Assembly: GCF_052857255.1 (NCBI RefSeq)
Contig: NC_135505.1
Coordinates: 28,863,999-28,927,998, forward strand
Direction of reading: 5' to 3'
Source of the DNA: Amblyomma americanum
Taxonomy: Eukaryota > Arthropoda > Arachnida > Ixodida > Ixodidae
DNA length: 64,000 nt
The notes under the pieces: generated by a model
What the model saw: the letters and a program-made list of their open reading frames with translations, nothing else
Told to the model about the DNA's origin: nothing
Database searches by the model: none
Shown: positions 45,293-57,072 of the stretch, piece after piece
How the letters are laid out: each line of letters starts with the position of its first letter
Position numbering within the stretch: the first letter of the stretch is position 1
Position numbers and translations under genes: made by a program

Positions 45293-46699
45293 AGCGGCTG
45301 CCGCCGGCAAGGTTCCCCTACGAAGTTACATGGTGGGGATCCAGTCACACCTTCACCAGATGTATGGGGGCTAGGGAGTTCTGGGCGAAGACCAGAGGGC
45401 AGCGGCAAGGCACCGCACATGGCGGCGTAAGCGCGATGTCGAGTTAGTTCAAAGGCGGTTCAGCAGGCAGGTGTCGAGCATTGGTCACAACCATCTTTCT
45501 CCCCTTCGGCGGTTGCCTGTACTCTATTACAATACATATTTATAGTGAAAATGAAGGAAGTTTTGGAACAAACAAATTTGAGAACTTAAACAGGATTCGC
45601 AGTTTACAAGCATGGGTGATATAACCCAAACGCACAGCTAACGGTAATAAGAATTAGTTCTGACAAAAAATATTAAATATATATTGATTACTTAAACATT
45701 TACCGGCAGGGTTCCTAAAAATTAAATCATGGAGCACGCTAAGTAATGCATGGGAAATGCGTGTCCGCCCATAGTCTTTGCGCGAGAATGCAATCTTCCA
45801 GAACACTTGATGACAATGTGGATAAAAGTGAGATGTTCTCTGTAAGTCCGCATAAAATAGCTATGCTTCTCGACCGCTCCGAACTTCAGTTTGGAAGCTC
45901 TTTATGAGTTTCTAAGCACACATGTCAGTAGCCATGATATTCAAATTAGTAAAATAGCTACAGCTGCCCTTACGTGTCCAGGAAGTGTTCCGGCTTGTTG
46001 GCAGGAGGAATGCCCGTCTTCCCGGAAGACAAAGGTCATATGTTTTGCTGCCTAAGCGTTAGCACAAAAATACCCCGCGTTAAAAATAGGCGCCGTGAAC
46101 AAATAAGGATTATTAGCGCAAAGAAATAAAGATGAACTTAAAGAAGCACCATCGGTCCACAATCCCTGATATTGAACTATGAAGTATGATCTCTATTCGG
46201 AACGCCATGCTTAAATATCGTCAAACATGTGCCTGTGCGCGGTCCTCAAAACAGCACGGCAGCCTGCAGTGTGGACGGCCGTCTACTGTAAGGAGCACTT
46301 AGAAAGACTGGTAAGGCAACAACTTGAAACATCTATCGATACAGTCCGTGGAGTGATGATTAAAGCCTCAGAAAGAAAGTCCAGCGACCCTGTATTCTGT
46401 TCTGCGGAACACTAGGAGGACGCAGAGAGAGACAGGGAGGAGGGGAAAATCTTGACCCAGAAAGATAGAATTAGGAGCTAGGTAAAGAAATAGTTGGATC
46501 AAAAGGGCTAATAAATTCAGGTTTCATCCTGCCGAGGAGGCCGGCTTTGAGGAAGAAGTGCTATTGGGAGCGAAGCGCAGTACGTGCGTCGGGCTCTGCC
46601 GGCGTTTTAATTGACTCTTCCAGCGAGCGACTCCACGCCCTGCGATAACATAGAGAAGAAGACGACATTAAGATCGCGATGAGGGAAGTGAGTGAAATA
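44933..46699 (-). repeat. Right arm of the 1,767-bp near-identical inverted repeat
   Basis: Mirror of 39807-41573, equal in length. On its inner side the gypsy gag continues naturally, so this is the more complete copy. Its outer side abuts atatata and PLE-5. Confidence 0.9.
46227..46415 (+). CDS. Hypothetical 62-codon frame in the right inverted-repeat arm
   Basis: Same protein as the frame at 40091-40279 on the other strand. No recognised domain. Confidence 0.15.
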   Translation: MCLCAVLKTARQPAVWTAVYCKEHLERLVRQQLETSIDTVRGVMIKASERKSSDPVFCSAEH

Positions 46700-46734
46700 T
46701 ATATATATTCTTCTTACTGCGCGGTTCGTAAGAC

Positions 46735-47600
46735 CAGCCTTTGCTTCCTTACACTTCCTCTCACACAAAACTGGTACAGCGTGCCGTAGCTATGTCTTGC
46801 TTCACCAGTGCTCTAAGTAAATCTTCCTTTCATTCAATACAAAACAGTTTCGATCACCAAACCCAACGTCGATTGAGGGCTGGGTATCCCAAACAACTGC
46901 TCGTCGCTATATCGGATTCCATCCTTAGAAGGTTGTTAGAAAAAGAAAAACCGACTAATCCCGTTAACAAGGAAAAATAAAAGACTACCGTGGTTCCCTA
47001 CACTCAGCGTTTCGCACACAGGCTGAAAAAGATTGGCAAGCGTGGAAATGTTAGAGTCGTCTTCTCGGCTCCCGATAAGCTAGTTGAGATTTGTAAAAAG
47101 GATAATTTACCCTATGTCGCGCAAGAATGTACCAATAATCACGAGAACCGATTCGTAGCTTGCCAATAAGGTGTTGTGTATGCCATTCCGCTAACATGCG
47201 GCAAACAATATATTGCCCAGACAGGAAGATGCCTTAACGAACGCCTCAGAGAACACAACAACAATGTGTATAACACCGTGAAAGGACATCTGGCCATTCA
47301 TTGTAGAGATTGCGAAAAGAAGAATTGCCGTCCCAACTTCAAGAAGACCAAGGTGATAAGTAAGCGCTTGTCCTGTGTCCCTTCTTTTCTTGTCCCTTGT
47401 AGTTCGCGCTGTTCAAGTCATGAATATCTACCAACTCGCCCAAATGAACGTTTTGCTAAACCATAAGTAAGCACACGAATCAGCTAACCTGTGAAATCGT
47501 CGAAGCCGAAAAAATCGCCAGATCAGCAGATACATGTGTCAGCAGCCCCTCATTGACAATTTCACGCAAAGAACTTGACTTTTTAACCACACGCAAGTGA
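46735..47600 (+). pseudogene. PLE-5 linker and GIY-YIG endonuclease, broken
   Basis: The frame opens in the linker (LLPYTSSHTKLVQRAVAMS), reaches TAA at 46978, continues in the same frame (RLKKIGKRGNVRVVFSAPDK), meets another TAA at 47167, then carries AIPLTCGKQYIAQTGRCLNE. The GIY-YIG signature has Ala for the second Gly (YIA). After the nested insertion the C-terminal block EIVEAEKIARSADTC with SPSLTISRKELDFL follows in another frame. The RT is absent. Confidence 0.8.
47366..47462 (+). mobile_element. 97-bp PLE-tail insertion nested in PLE-5
   Basis: Flanked by a perfect 10-bp repeat ataagtaagc (47356-47365 and 47463-47472). Leaving out the insert and one repeat puts the two halves of the host PLE frame back in register. 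The insert contains cttgtcctgtgtcccttc, gttcgcgctgttcaagtcat and ctaccaactcgcccaa. The last of these is the complement of the leader found upstream of PLE-1 and in the 155-bp insertion. No coding content. Confidence 0.75.
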
Positions 47601-47769
47601 CATAGCGATGGCTTCCTCGATGATGTGAATGAATTGTGAGTGTGGTGCTTCTTTTTGTTGTTTGGTGGCACCTATTTATTTCCCTGCTCCCAGCAATAAA
47701 ATTTCAGTTGTAAGTCAGCGCCCGTCTGTTGTCCTCCTTCTGTCCGTGTTCAAGCTCGCGCTGTTTTTC

Positions 47770-49176
<1,407 letters not shown>

Positions 49177-49261
49177 GAAGGAACAATTTTTTTGCAGTTT
49201 GTATTGCAGAACAATCCGACAGTAATGCTTCGATTAATGTCTCGATTAAAAAAAATTTATT

Positions 49262-49315
49262 CTAATGCACCAGAAAAAACGCCCATACCGCCGATGAACT
49301 CCGCACCCGTGACCG

Positions 49316-49316
<1 letters not shown>
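49262..49316 (-). repeat. Truncated tRNA-like unit between two (TA)n tracts
   Basis: The minus strand resembles the end of the tRNA-like unit and its flank (gcaccagaaaaaacgcccat, accgccgatg, cgcacccgtgacc), then breaks into (TA)n at 49318. Confidence 0.5.

Positions 49317-49318
<2 letters not shown>

Positions 49319-49388
<70 letters not shown>
49319..49388. repeat. (TA)n microsatellite, ~70 bp
   Basis: A pure AT dinucleotide tract bordering the first complete unit. Confidence 0.98.
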
Positions 49389-49392
<4 letters not shown>

Positions 49393-49645
49393 CGTAAGGG
49401 GGTTTATTCAGACCAAGACCACGACGGGCGACAAAAGCTGGTGGGGTCCGCTTGCCAACCACGAGACGCAACCAACCACCACGTTCTCCTCTTCTGCGTA
49501 CTCAGCGATGCCGACCAAATAGACTACGCTCGCCCCTTCATGGGCGTCACATTTCCCACTACGCAGCCTAAGCCCGCAGGGTGAGTCAAAAAGCACCGCA
49601 AGAATGGTAGGGCGTCAGCAGAGCAACGTGAGTCACGTCAGCTAA

Positions 49646-50199
<554 letters not shown>

Positions 50200-50392
50200 C
50201 AGACAAGTTAAAGGAAATGAGGGGCCCGTTTGACAAATATTATGAAGGGAGCCAACAGTCACCGAAACCAAGGTGCATAGGGGAACGTTAATTTTTTTTT
50301 TTAATGTGTTATGCTTATCAGTGGGATAATAATACTTAGAATAATAAATCGCTTAAAGAAAATTACTTATAAAGCAGCAGAAAAAACAACCA

Positions 50393-50466
50393 TGCCGCCG
50401 GTGGGATCCGAACCCACGACCTCCGAATATCGCGTCCGGTGCTCTTACCAACTGAGCTACGGCGAC
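50393..50466 (-). tRNA. tRNA-like cloverleaf, copy 2 (74 nt)
   Basis: All four stems pair, including GTGGG/CCCAC in the T-arm. The D-loop is one base longer than in copy 1. The loop is CGCGATA, without U33. A six-base T run (terminator-like for pol III) begins about 6 nt after its 3' end on the minus strand. Confidence 0.65.
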
Positions 50467-50891
50467 GGCTGTCCAATCTGCTGCTCTCGTGGGTATTTAT
50501 GTTTACTGGGTGTAAGCGAGCCTTGAGAGTGTTCACCAGCGCCACCCTCGACCATAGCGGCGGACGTAGCACGTCCTGTAATACCGCGAGCATGACGTAG
50601 ACCGTCATCTAACGGCGAGGGCGGAAACTGTGCGAGAGCCCTCTTATGCTACCTATGGCATCAAGGCTGCCAGAACCGAGACCCTCGTTAAGCTATTAGC
50701 AGACAAGTTAAAGGAAATGAGGGGCCCGTTTGAAAAATATTATGAAGGGAGCCAACAGTCACCGAAACCAAGGTGCATAGGGGAACGTTAATTTTTTTTT
50801 TAATGTGTTATGCTTATCAGTGGGATAATAATACTTAGATTAATAAATCGCTTAAAGAAAATTACTTATAAAGCAGCAGAAAAAACAACCA

Positions 50892-50965
50892 TGCCGCCGG
50901 TGGGATCCGAACCCACGACCTCCGAATATCGCGTCCGGTGCTCTTACCAACTGAGCTACGGCGAC
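50892..50965 (-). tRNA. tRNA-like cloverleaf, copy 3
   Basis: Same sequence as copy 2, one array unit further on, with the same downstream T6. Confidence 0.65.
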
Positions 50966-51388
50966 GGCTGTCCAATCTGCTGCTCTCGTGGGTATTTATG
51001 TTACTGGGTGTAATCGAGCCTTGAGAGTGTTCACCAGCGCCACCCTCGACCATAGCGGCGGACGTAGCACGTCCTGTAATACCGCGAGCATGACGTAGAC
51101 CGTCATCTAACGGCGAGGGCGGAAACTGTGCGAGAGCCCTCTTATGCTACCTATGGCATCAAGGCTGCCAGAACCGAGACCCTCGTTAAGCTATTAGCAG
51201 ACAAGTTAAAGGAAATGAGGGGCCCGTTTGAAAAATATTATGAAGGGAGCCAACAGTCACCGAAACCAAGGTGCATAGGGGAACGTTAATTTTTTTTTAA
51301 TGTGTTATGCTTATCAGTGGGATAATAATACTTAGATTAATAAATCGCTTAAAGAAAATTACTTATAAAGCAGCAGAAAAAACAACCA

Positions 51389-51462
51389 TGCCGCCGGTGG
51401 GATCCGAACCCACGAGCTCCGAATATCGCGTCCGGTGCTCTTACCAACTGAGCTACGGCGAC
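51389..51462 (-). tRNA. tRNA-like cloverleaf, copy 4
   Basis: As copy 2 with one change in the variable loop (gagctcc for gacctcc on the plus strand). Confidence 0.65.
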
Positions 51463-51888
51463 GGCTGTCCAATCTGCTGCTCTCGTGGGTATTTATGTTT
51501 ACTGGGTGTAAGCGAGCCTTGAGAGTGTTCACCAGCGCCACCCTCGACCATAGCGGCGGACGTAGCACGTCCTGTAATACCGCGAGCATGACGTAGACCG
51601 TCATCTAACGGCGAGGGCGGAAACTGTGCGAGAGCCCTCTTATGCTACCTATGGCATCAAGGCTGCCAGAACCGAGACCCTCGTTAAGCTATTAGCAGAC
51701 AAGTTAAAGGAAATGAGGGGCCCGTTTGAAAAATATTATGAAGGGAGCCAACAGTCACCGAAACCAAGGTGCATAGGGGAGCGTTAATTTTTTTTTTTAA
51801 TGTGTTATGCTTATCAGTGGGATAATAATACTTAGATTAATAAATCGCTTAAAGAAAATTACTTATAAAGCAGCAGAAAAAACAACCA

Positions 51889-51961
51889 TGCCGCCGGTGG
51901 GATCCGAACCCACGACCTCCGAATATCGCGTCCGGTGCTCTTACCAACTGAGCTACGGCAC
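51889..51961 (-). tRNA. tRNA-like cloverleaf, copy 5, acceptor damaged
   Basis: Lacks one base in the 5' acceptor strand (ggcac for ggcgac on the plus strand), so the acceptor stem is imperfect. The rest is as copy 2. Confidence 0.6.
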
Positions 51962-52453
51962 GGCTGTCCAATCTGCTGCTCTCGTGGGTATTTATATTTA
52001 CTGGGTGTAAGCGAGCCTTGAGAGTGTTCACCAGCGCCACCCTCGACCATAGCGGCGGACGTAGCACGTCCTGTAATACCGCGAGCATGACGTAGACCGT
52101 CATCTAACGGCGAGGGCGGAAACTGTGCGAGAGCCCTCTTATGCTACCTATGGCATCAAGGCTGCCAGAACCGAGACCCTCGTTAAGCTATTAGCAGACA
52201 AGTTAAAGGAAATGAGGGGCCCGTTTGACAAATATTATGAAGGGAGCCAACAGTCACCGAAACCAAGGTGCACAGGGGAACGTTAATTTTTTTTTTTAAT
52301 GTGTTATGCTTATCAGTGGGATAATAATACTTAGATTAATAAATCGCTTAAAGAAAATTACTTATAAAGCAGCAGAAAAAACAACCATGCCGCCGGTGGG
52401 ATCCGAACACCCAGTAAACATAAATACCCACGAGAGCAGCAGATTGGACAGCC

Positions 52454-52527
52454 GTCGCCGTAGCTCAGTTGGTAAGAGCACCGGACGCGATATTCGGAGG
52501 TCGTGGGTTCGGATCCCACCGGCGGCA
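52454..52527 (+). tRNA. tRNA-like cloverleaf, copy 6
   Basis: Intact 74-nt cloverleaf on the plus strand. TTTTTT at 52534-52539 provides a pol III-type terminator seven bases downstream. Confidence 0.65.
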
Positions 52528-52952
52528 TGGTTGTTTTTTCTGCTGCTTTATAAGTAATTTTCTTTAAGCGATTTATTAATCTAAGTATTATTATCCCACT
52601 GATAAGCATAACACATTAAAAAAAAAATTAACGTTCCCCTATGCACCTTGGTTTCGGTGACTGTTGGCTCCCTTCATAATATTTGTCAAACGGGCCCCTC
52701 ATTTCCTTTAACTTGTCTGCTAATAGCTTAACGAGGGTCTCGGTTCTGGCAGCCTTGATGCCATAGGTAGCATAAGAGGGCTCTCGCACAGTTTCCGCCC
52801 TCGCCGTTAGATGACGGTCTACGTCATGCTCGCGGTATTACAGGACGTGCTACGTCCGCCGCTATGGTCGAGGGTGGCGCTGGTGAACACTCTCAAGGCT
52901 CGCTTACACCCAGTAAACATAAATACCCACGAGAGCAGCAGATTGGACAGCC

Positions 52953-53026
52953 GTCGCCGTAGCTCAGTTGGTAAGAGCACCGGACGCGATATTCGGAGGT
53001 CGTGGGTTCGGATCCCACCGGCGGCA
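52953..53026 (+). tRNA. tRNA-like cloverleaf, copy 7
   Basis: Identical to copy 6, with T6 shortly downstream. Confidence 0.65.
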
Positions 53027-53175
53027 TGGTTGTTTTTTCTGCTGCTTTATAAGTAATTTTCTTTAAGCGATTTATTAATCTAAGTATTATTATCCCACTG
53101 ATAAGCATAACACATTAAAAAAAAAAATTAACGTTCCCCTATGCACCTTGGTTTCGGTGACTGTTGGCTCCCTTC

Positions 53176-53177
<2 letters not shown>

Positions 53178-53253
<76 letters not shown>
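53178..53253. repeat. (TA)n microsatellite, ~76 bp
   Basis: A pure AT tract at the end of the inverted array, replacing the atatttgtcaaacggg part of the unit. Confidence 0.98.
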
Positions 53254-53254
<1 letters not shown>

Positions 53255-53527
53255 GGGAAGCCATCAGCGAGTGAAACCAGGGAGCATATGGGGGGTATTG
53301 TTATTTGTGATGGTGATGAATGAAGTTTTTATTGAGTACTTTATTGCTTTACGATAATTGATTAGAAAAGCAGAAGAAAAACAACCGTATGCCTCCGATG
53401 GGAACCGAACCCACGACCACCGAATTACGCGTCCGGTGGTCTACCAACTGATCTACGGCGACGGGTGTCAATTCTCCTGCTTTCGGGGGTATATTAAATT
53501 TACAGTGACCTAAGCTTAAATATCGTT

Positions 53528-53529
<2 letters not shown>
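53254..53529 (-). repeat. Diverged unit with tRNA-like sequence
   Basis: Resembles the array unit in minus-strand orientation, but with many substitutions. Contains a damaged tRNA-like stretch at 53390-53462 and a preceding agaagaaaaacaacc flank. Confidence 0.7.
53390..53462 (-). pseudogene. Degenerate tRNA-like sequence, copy 8
   Basis: Recognisable (cctccgatgggaaccgaacc; cgcgtccggtggtctaccaa) but with mismatches in the acceptor and D-stems. Confidence 0.55.

Positions 53530-53586
<57 letters not shown>
53530..53586. repeat. (TA)n microsatellite, ~57 bp
   Basis: A pure AT tract bordering another unit fragment. Confidence 0.98.
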
Positions 53587-53591
<5 letters not shown>

Positions 53592-53685
53592 ATTTTTATA
53601 TACAGACAATGCAAATGAAATGAGAGGCTCGTTTGACAAACATATTAAGCAAGCCAACAATCACCGAAACCAAAGTGCATAGGGG
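53587..53685 (-). repeat. Unit fragment cut by LTR element B
   Basis: Matches the unit from acaagttaaagg to gtgcatagggg (here aaatgaaatgagaggctcg ... gtgcatagggg), then stops exactly where the LTR begins at 53686. Element B therefore landed in a tRNA-like unit. Confidence 0.75.
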
Positions 53686-53869
53686 TGTAGGCTTAACGCC
53701 TCAGGAGCGAAGGAAACGAGACAACAGCATGACAACAGCTACGCGCCAACACCAGGACAGAACTGCCAGCCGTGGCTGCACGAGCCACGACCAGGTGCCG
53801 TCTTTATTCTCTTCGCAGGGTGGCGCGCGCTAGCCGGGTTGTCGGCGCCCCCCAAGAGAGGGTGCTACA
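53686..53869 (-). repeat. 3' LTR of element B (184 bp)
   Basis: On the minus strand runs TGTAGCACCCTCTC...GTTAAGCCTACA, with an AATAAA polyadenylation signal near 53802. A polypurine tract (GGCGGGGGGCCC) lies immediately upstream at 53870-53881. Confidence 0.85.
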
Positions 53870-56212
53870 GGGCCCCCCGCCTAGACTGGAAGTCGAAACG
53901 GACGGAGGGCCGGCGATGGCACTCGAGCACTAGGTCAGGCGGCGCTGGGAGTCGATCCAGGGCGGTCTCCATGTAAGCCGGTTTAAGGCGGTCTAGACTG
54001 ACGGTCTCTCCGCGGCCGTTTTGGAGGATGGTGGCGGTTTTCGGGGTGCGGCGGAGAACGCGGAAAGGTCCGTCGTAAGCCGGTGTGAGTGGAGCTCGGA
54101 CAGCGTCGCGGCGCACAAATAGGTGGGTCGAAGTGGCCAGGTCGGGGTGTACGAAAATGGTATGGTGGCGGGACGGACGTGGGGCAGTAGGCCGGAGGTC
54201 TTTAACGCAGTCCAGCAGGCGTTGGAGGAATTCTTGGGGCTGGGCTGGAAGCTGCAGGGGTGTAAAGAAGTCGCCTGGAAGACGCAAAGCACTTCCATAC
54301 ACGAGCTCTGCAGCTGAGCACTGTAAGTCTTCTCGGATGACGGCCCTTAGACCAAGCAGCACAAGGGGCAAGGAGTTGACCCAGGAGGCGCAATTGAGGC
54401 GGGCAGCGAGGGCGGCCTTCAATTAGCGGTGAGGGCGTTCCACCATACCGTTAGCACACGGGTGATATGCAGTGGTACGGCGATGCCTGGCGCCGAGAAT
54501 ATTATGAAGGGAAGCAAACAGGGAGGACTCAAACTGGCGTCCTTCTACAAAATGCCGAAAGTGCTGGATAGCGGAGTAGATGGCTAGGAGCTCTGGACCG
54601 AAGACGATGTAGTGGGTCTCAGCAGGAAGTAGCTTCCGAGAGTGAATATACAATGGCCTCCACTCGCAGTTAATGTACTGCTGTAAGACGGCTCCGATGG
54701 CCACGCTGGAGGCATCCACCATCAATCTCGTAGGGGCGTCGTTGCGCGGATGGACTAGAAGCACGACGTTAGCGACTGCTTGCTTCGCGGCAGTAAAGGC
54801 GGCCTGGGCTTCTGATGACCAAGAGATTGCGGAGGACGGGCCAGCGGTTGACCGGAGGAGGTCGGTGAGCGGGCGATGTAGCTCTGCACAGTGCGGGATA
54901 AAGCGGCGGGAGAAATTCACCAGCCCCAGGAATTGTCGCAGGAGGCGCAGGGTTGTGGGCAGGGGAAAATTCTCGATGGTCTGGACGTGGGACGCGAGAG
55001 GGCGGATACCCACTCAGGATATGTGATGACCCAAAAACTCGAGCTCAGAAGCAGCGAAAACACACTTGGAGGCATTCACAACCAGGCCGTAGTGCTGTAG
55101 GCGCTTGAACAAAGCACGTAGGTCTTGCTCATGATCATGAGGTGTAGGGCTGGCGATGAGGACATCGTCAAGCTACGCGAATACACTCGGTAGGCCCCGC
55201 GTGACCTCAGCCATGAACCGCTGGAAGGTTGGAACCGAATTGCGTAGTCCAAAAGGCATCCAGACGTACTCAAACAAACCAAAGGGCGTCGTGATGGCGG
55301 TCTTAGGTATGTCGGCGGGTTCAATAAGAATTTGGTCATACGCCTTAACCAGATCAACTTTGCTAAACATGCGCAGCCGGCGAGGCGCGATGTAAAGTCC
55401 TAGATGTGGGGCAGCGGATAGCTGTCGTGGACAGTGTTGGCATTCAACGCCCGATAGTCGCCGCAGGGACGCCAGTCACCGGGATCACGCTTGGGCAGTA
55501 GATGCAGCGGAGACGCCCACGCGCTGGACGACAGGCGTATAATGCCGAGCTCCAGCATGTGGTCAAACTCACGTTTGGCGATAGCTAGACGGCCTGCAAA
55601 GAAGCGGCGCGGTCGAGCAGCTGCGGGTGGACCCCGGGTGCCGATGTGGTGTGTCACAGTATGTTTAGGCGCCTGAGTTAGGTTGCATGGCTTAGTGAGC
55701 TCCGGGAAATCCGCCAACACTTTTTCGAACTGAGAGGAAGGTATCAGCGTGCGAATGCCCATGGGAGCAAGGTCGGACGAGACTCCCGAGATGGAGAGAT
55801 GAGTCAGACCGTCGGTAAGGCGACGATGCCGCACGCTGACGTCTAAGTCGAAGTAGGAGAGGAAGTCTGAGCCGATGATCGGGCGAACCACGTCTGCGAT
55901 GACGAAGACCCATCGAAAAGTGCGGCGTAGGCCGAATTCGAGGGTGGGAGATCGTAGCCCATACGTGGGTATAGACGAGGCGTTGGCAGCACGGAGCGAC
56001 AGTCCTGATGGCTAGGAACGATCTGCCTTAGTCCGTGGAACCACGCTGATTTCCGCGCCCGTGTCGATAAGAAACCGGGTTCCGGAGAACTTGTCAGTGA
56101 CCATGAACAGGCGGCTCGAATGACTGGGGGAACAACACGCCGCCGTTAGCGATCCCGGCGGGCGTTTCCCGGCCACGAACAGGGCGGTGTACACTTCGTG
56201 GCCCGGTGGCAA
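53865..56212 (-). pseudogene. Element B Pol: protease - RT - partial RNase H fused to integrase C-terminus
   Basis: Protease: FLIDTGAEISVVPR near 56060, catalytic DTGA intact. [52 protein letters not shown]; in the active site LDDVLIAS the preceding Tyr codon is a TAG (about 55170). RT connection and RNase H start: FLGLVNFSRRFIPHCAE, MVDASSVAIGAVLQQ, LLAIYSAIQHFRHFVEGRQF. There the sequence jumps to integrase: SSLFASLHNILGARHRRTTA and YHPCANGMVERPHR, then GPFRVLRRTPKTATILQ (GPY/F module). Additional stops near 55400, 55019 and 54423 and a frame change near 55370. Gag-pol would drive reverse transcription in a particle and integration; this copy cannot. Confidence 0.85.
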
Positions 56213-56226
56213 AAACGCCTGTGGTA

Positions 56227-56952
56227 TCAGCAGAGAGATGTAGGGCTGGGACTCCGAGCTTGACGTGAGCGCGAAAGAGCGCGATGATCAAGACGAGACA
56301 GACGGGTCTCCAGAGGTTGTCTCCAGAGTGCGGCGACTGAGGCGGCAAGCTCCTCGAGACGGGCCTCAAGGCGCGAAATCGCTGGGTCTCTTGGCGGCAA
56401 AACAGCAGTGACGGACGGGGAGGTGGCCTCATGAGCGTTATCTGCGAGCTCAGCCATGCGGTCGAGGGTGACGTCACCGGCCGCCGCAAGGACGAGGGGG
56501 ATGGGCTGGGGAAGGCGTTGGAGGAAAAGCTCTCGAAGCAACGCTGAGTGGTTGGGGATGTCGCGCTCCCCGAGAAGCTGTTGCATGCGGCGCAGAAGCT
56601 GGGAGGGGCGCCGGTCGCCAAGGTCTTCTTCGGTAAGGAGCTGCTGGAGGCGGGTGCGGTCCGACGGCATAAATCTCTCCAGCACCTTGGTTTTCAGGTG
56701 CTGATATGGTGTAGCACCCATGGGGGCGGAGAGAACGTCGGAGAGCTCACCGGCAACGTCAGGAGGCAGGCTTGAGGCAACATGGTAGTAGCGCGTCGTC
56801 TCCGACGTGATGCGGGCTAGGCAAAATTGCGCCTCAACCCGGTGGAACCAAACTTGCGGGTTCTGGGGCCAGAAAGGTGGAAGGCGAACCTGCAGCGACG
56901 AGACGTCCTGCGGACGCGAAGCCTGCTGCGTGGATGTTGCGGTATCGGTCAT
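56227..56952 (-). CDS. Element B Gag
   Basis: An intact 241-codon frame starting at the ATG 56952, just after the PBS. It contains LPPFWPQNPQVWFHRVEAQF, a capsid-like helical segment (LERFMPSDRTRLQQLLTEED; RRMQQLLGERDIPNHSAL) and a C-terminal basic Arg/Ser-rich tail. A CCHC knuckle is not evident. Gag of this type (P-x-F-W...P...WF...E..F) is common in arthropod Ty3/gypsy elements. The protein would assemble the particle. The pol frame follows in a different frame near 56220. Confidence 0.8.
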   Translation of the reverse strand: MTDTATSTQQASRPQDVSSLQVRLPPFWPQNPQVWFHRVEAQFCLARITSETTRYYHVASSLPPDVAGELSDVLSAPMGATPYQHLKTKVLERFMPSDRTRLQQLLTEEDLGDRRPSQLLRRMQQLLGERDIPNHSALLRELFLQRLPQPIPLVLAAAGDVTLDRMAELADNAHEATSPSVTAVLPPRDPAISRLEARLEELAASVAALWRQPLETRLSRLDHRALSRSRQARSPSPTSLC

Positions 56953-56957
56953 TGCTC

Positions 56958-56972
56958 GTCCTTGGTCACCAA
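56958..56972 (-). other. Primer-binding site of element B
   Basis: The minus strand reads GCCTACA|T|TGGTGACCAAGGAC. The first eight bases, TGGTGACC, fit the 3' end of tRNA-Trp as used by CsRn1-like Ty3/gypsy elements; the rest does not extend the match. The tRNA assignment is an inference. Confidence 0.55.
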
Positions 56973-57072
56973 TGTAGGCTTAACGCCTCAGGAGCGAAGG
57001 AAACGAGACAACTGCTACGAGCCAACACCAGAACAGAACTGCCAGCCGTGGCTGCACGAGCCACGACCAGGG
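56973..57072 (-). repeat. Truncated 5' LTR of element B
   Basis: Matches the inner 100 bp of the 3' LTR (tgtaggcttaacgcctcagg ... gagccacgaccagg) apart from a 9-base gap near 57013 and a few substitutions. It then changes to unrelated sequence, so the U3 side is lost. Confidence 0.8.

Larger units (their letters stand above)
46700..47769 (+). mobile_element. PLE-5, 5'-truncated Penelope-like element with a nested insertion
   Basis: Starts directly at the outer edge of the right inverted-repeat arm after a short (TA)n. It has a linker and GIY-YIG region, a 3' UTR with aataaaa near 47694, and the terminal motif gtcagcgcccgtctgttgtc. It is interrupted by a 97-bp insertion at 47366-47462. Confidence 0.75.
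52409..53177 (+). repeat. Tandem array of the 498-bp unit, inverted orientation
   Basis: At 52408/52409 the array flips: ggatccgaac of the fifth unit is followed by acccagtaaacat, which belongs to the opposite strand of the unit. About one and a half units follow in the new direction, ending where (TA)n starts. The flip is not at a symmetric point, so about 90 bp separates the mirrored parts. Confidence 0.95.
53686..57072 (-). mobile_element. LTR element B (Ty3/gypsy), integrase core deleted, 5' LTR truncated
   Basis: A minus-strand element with gag, protease, RT, RNase H N-terminal part and integrase C-terminal part between a complete 3' LTR (53686-53869) and a partial 5' LTR (56973-57072). 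PBS and PPT are both visible. Internal deletion of the RNase H-integrase segment makes it non-autonomous. Confidence 0.85.

Noticed and set aside
56094..56621. 175-codon minus-strand frame overlapping the end of gag in element B
   Set aside because: It is in an alternative frame; the gag and protease motifs are in the other two frames.
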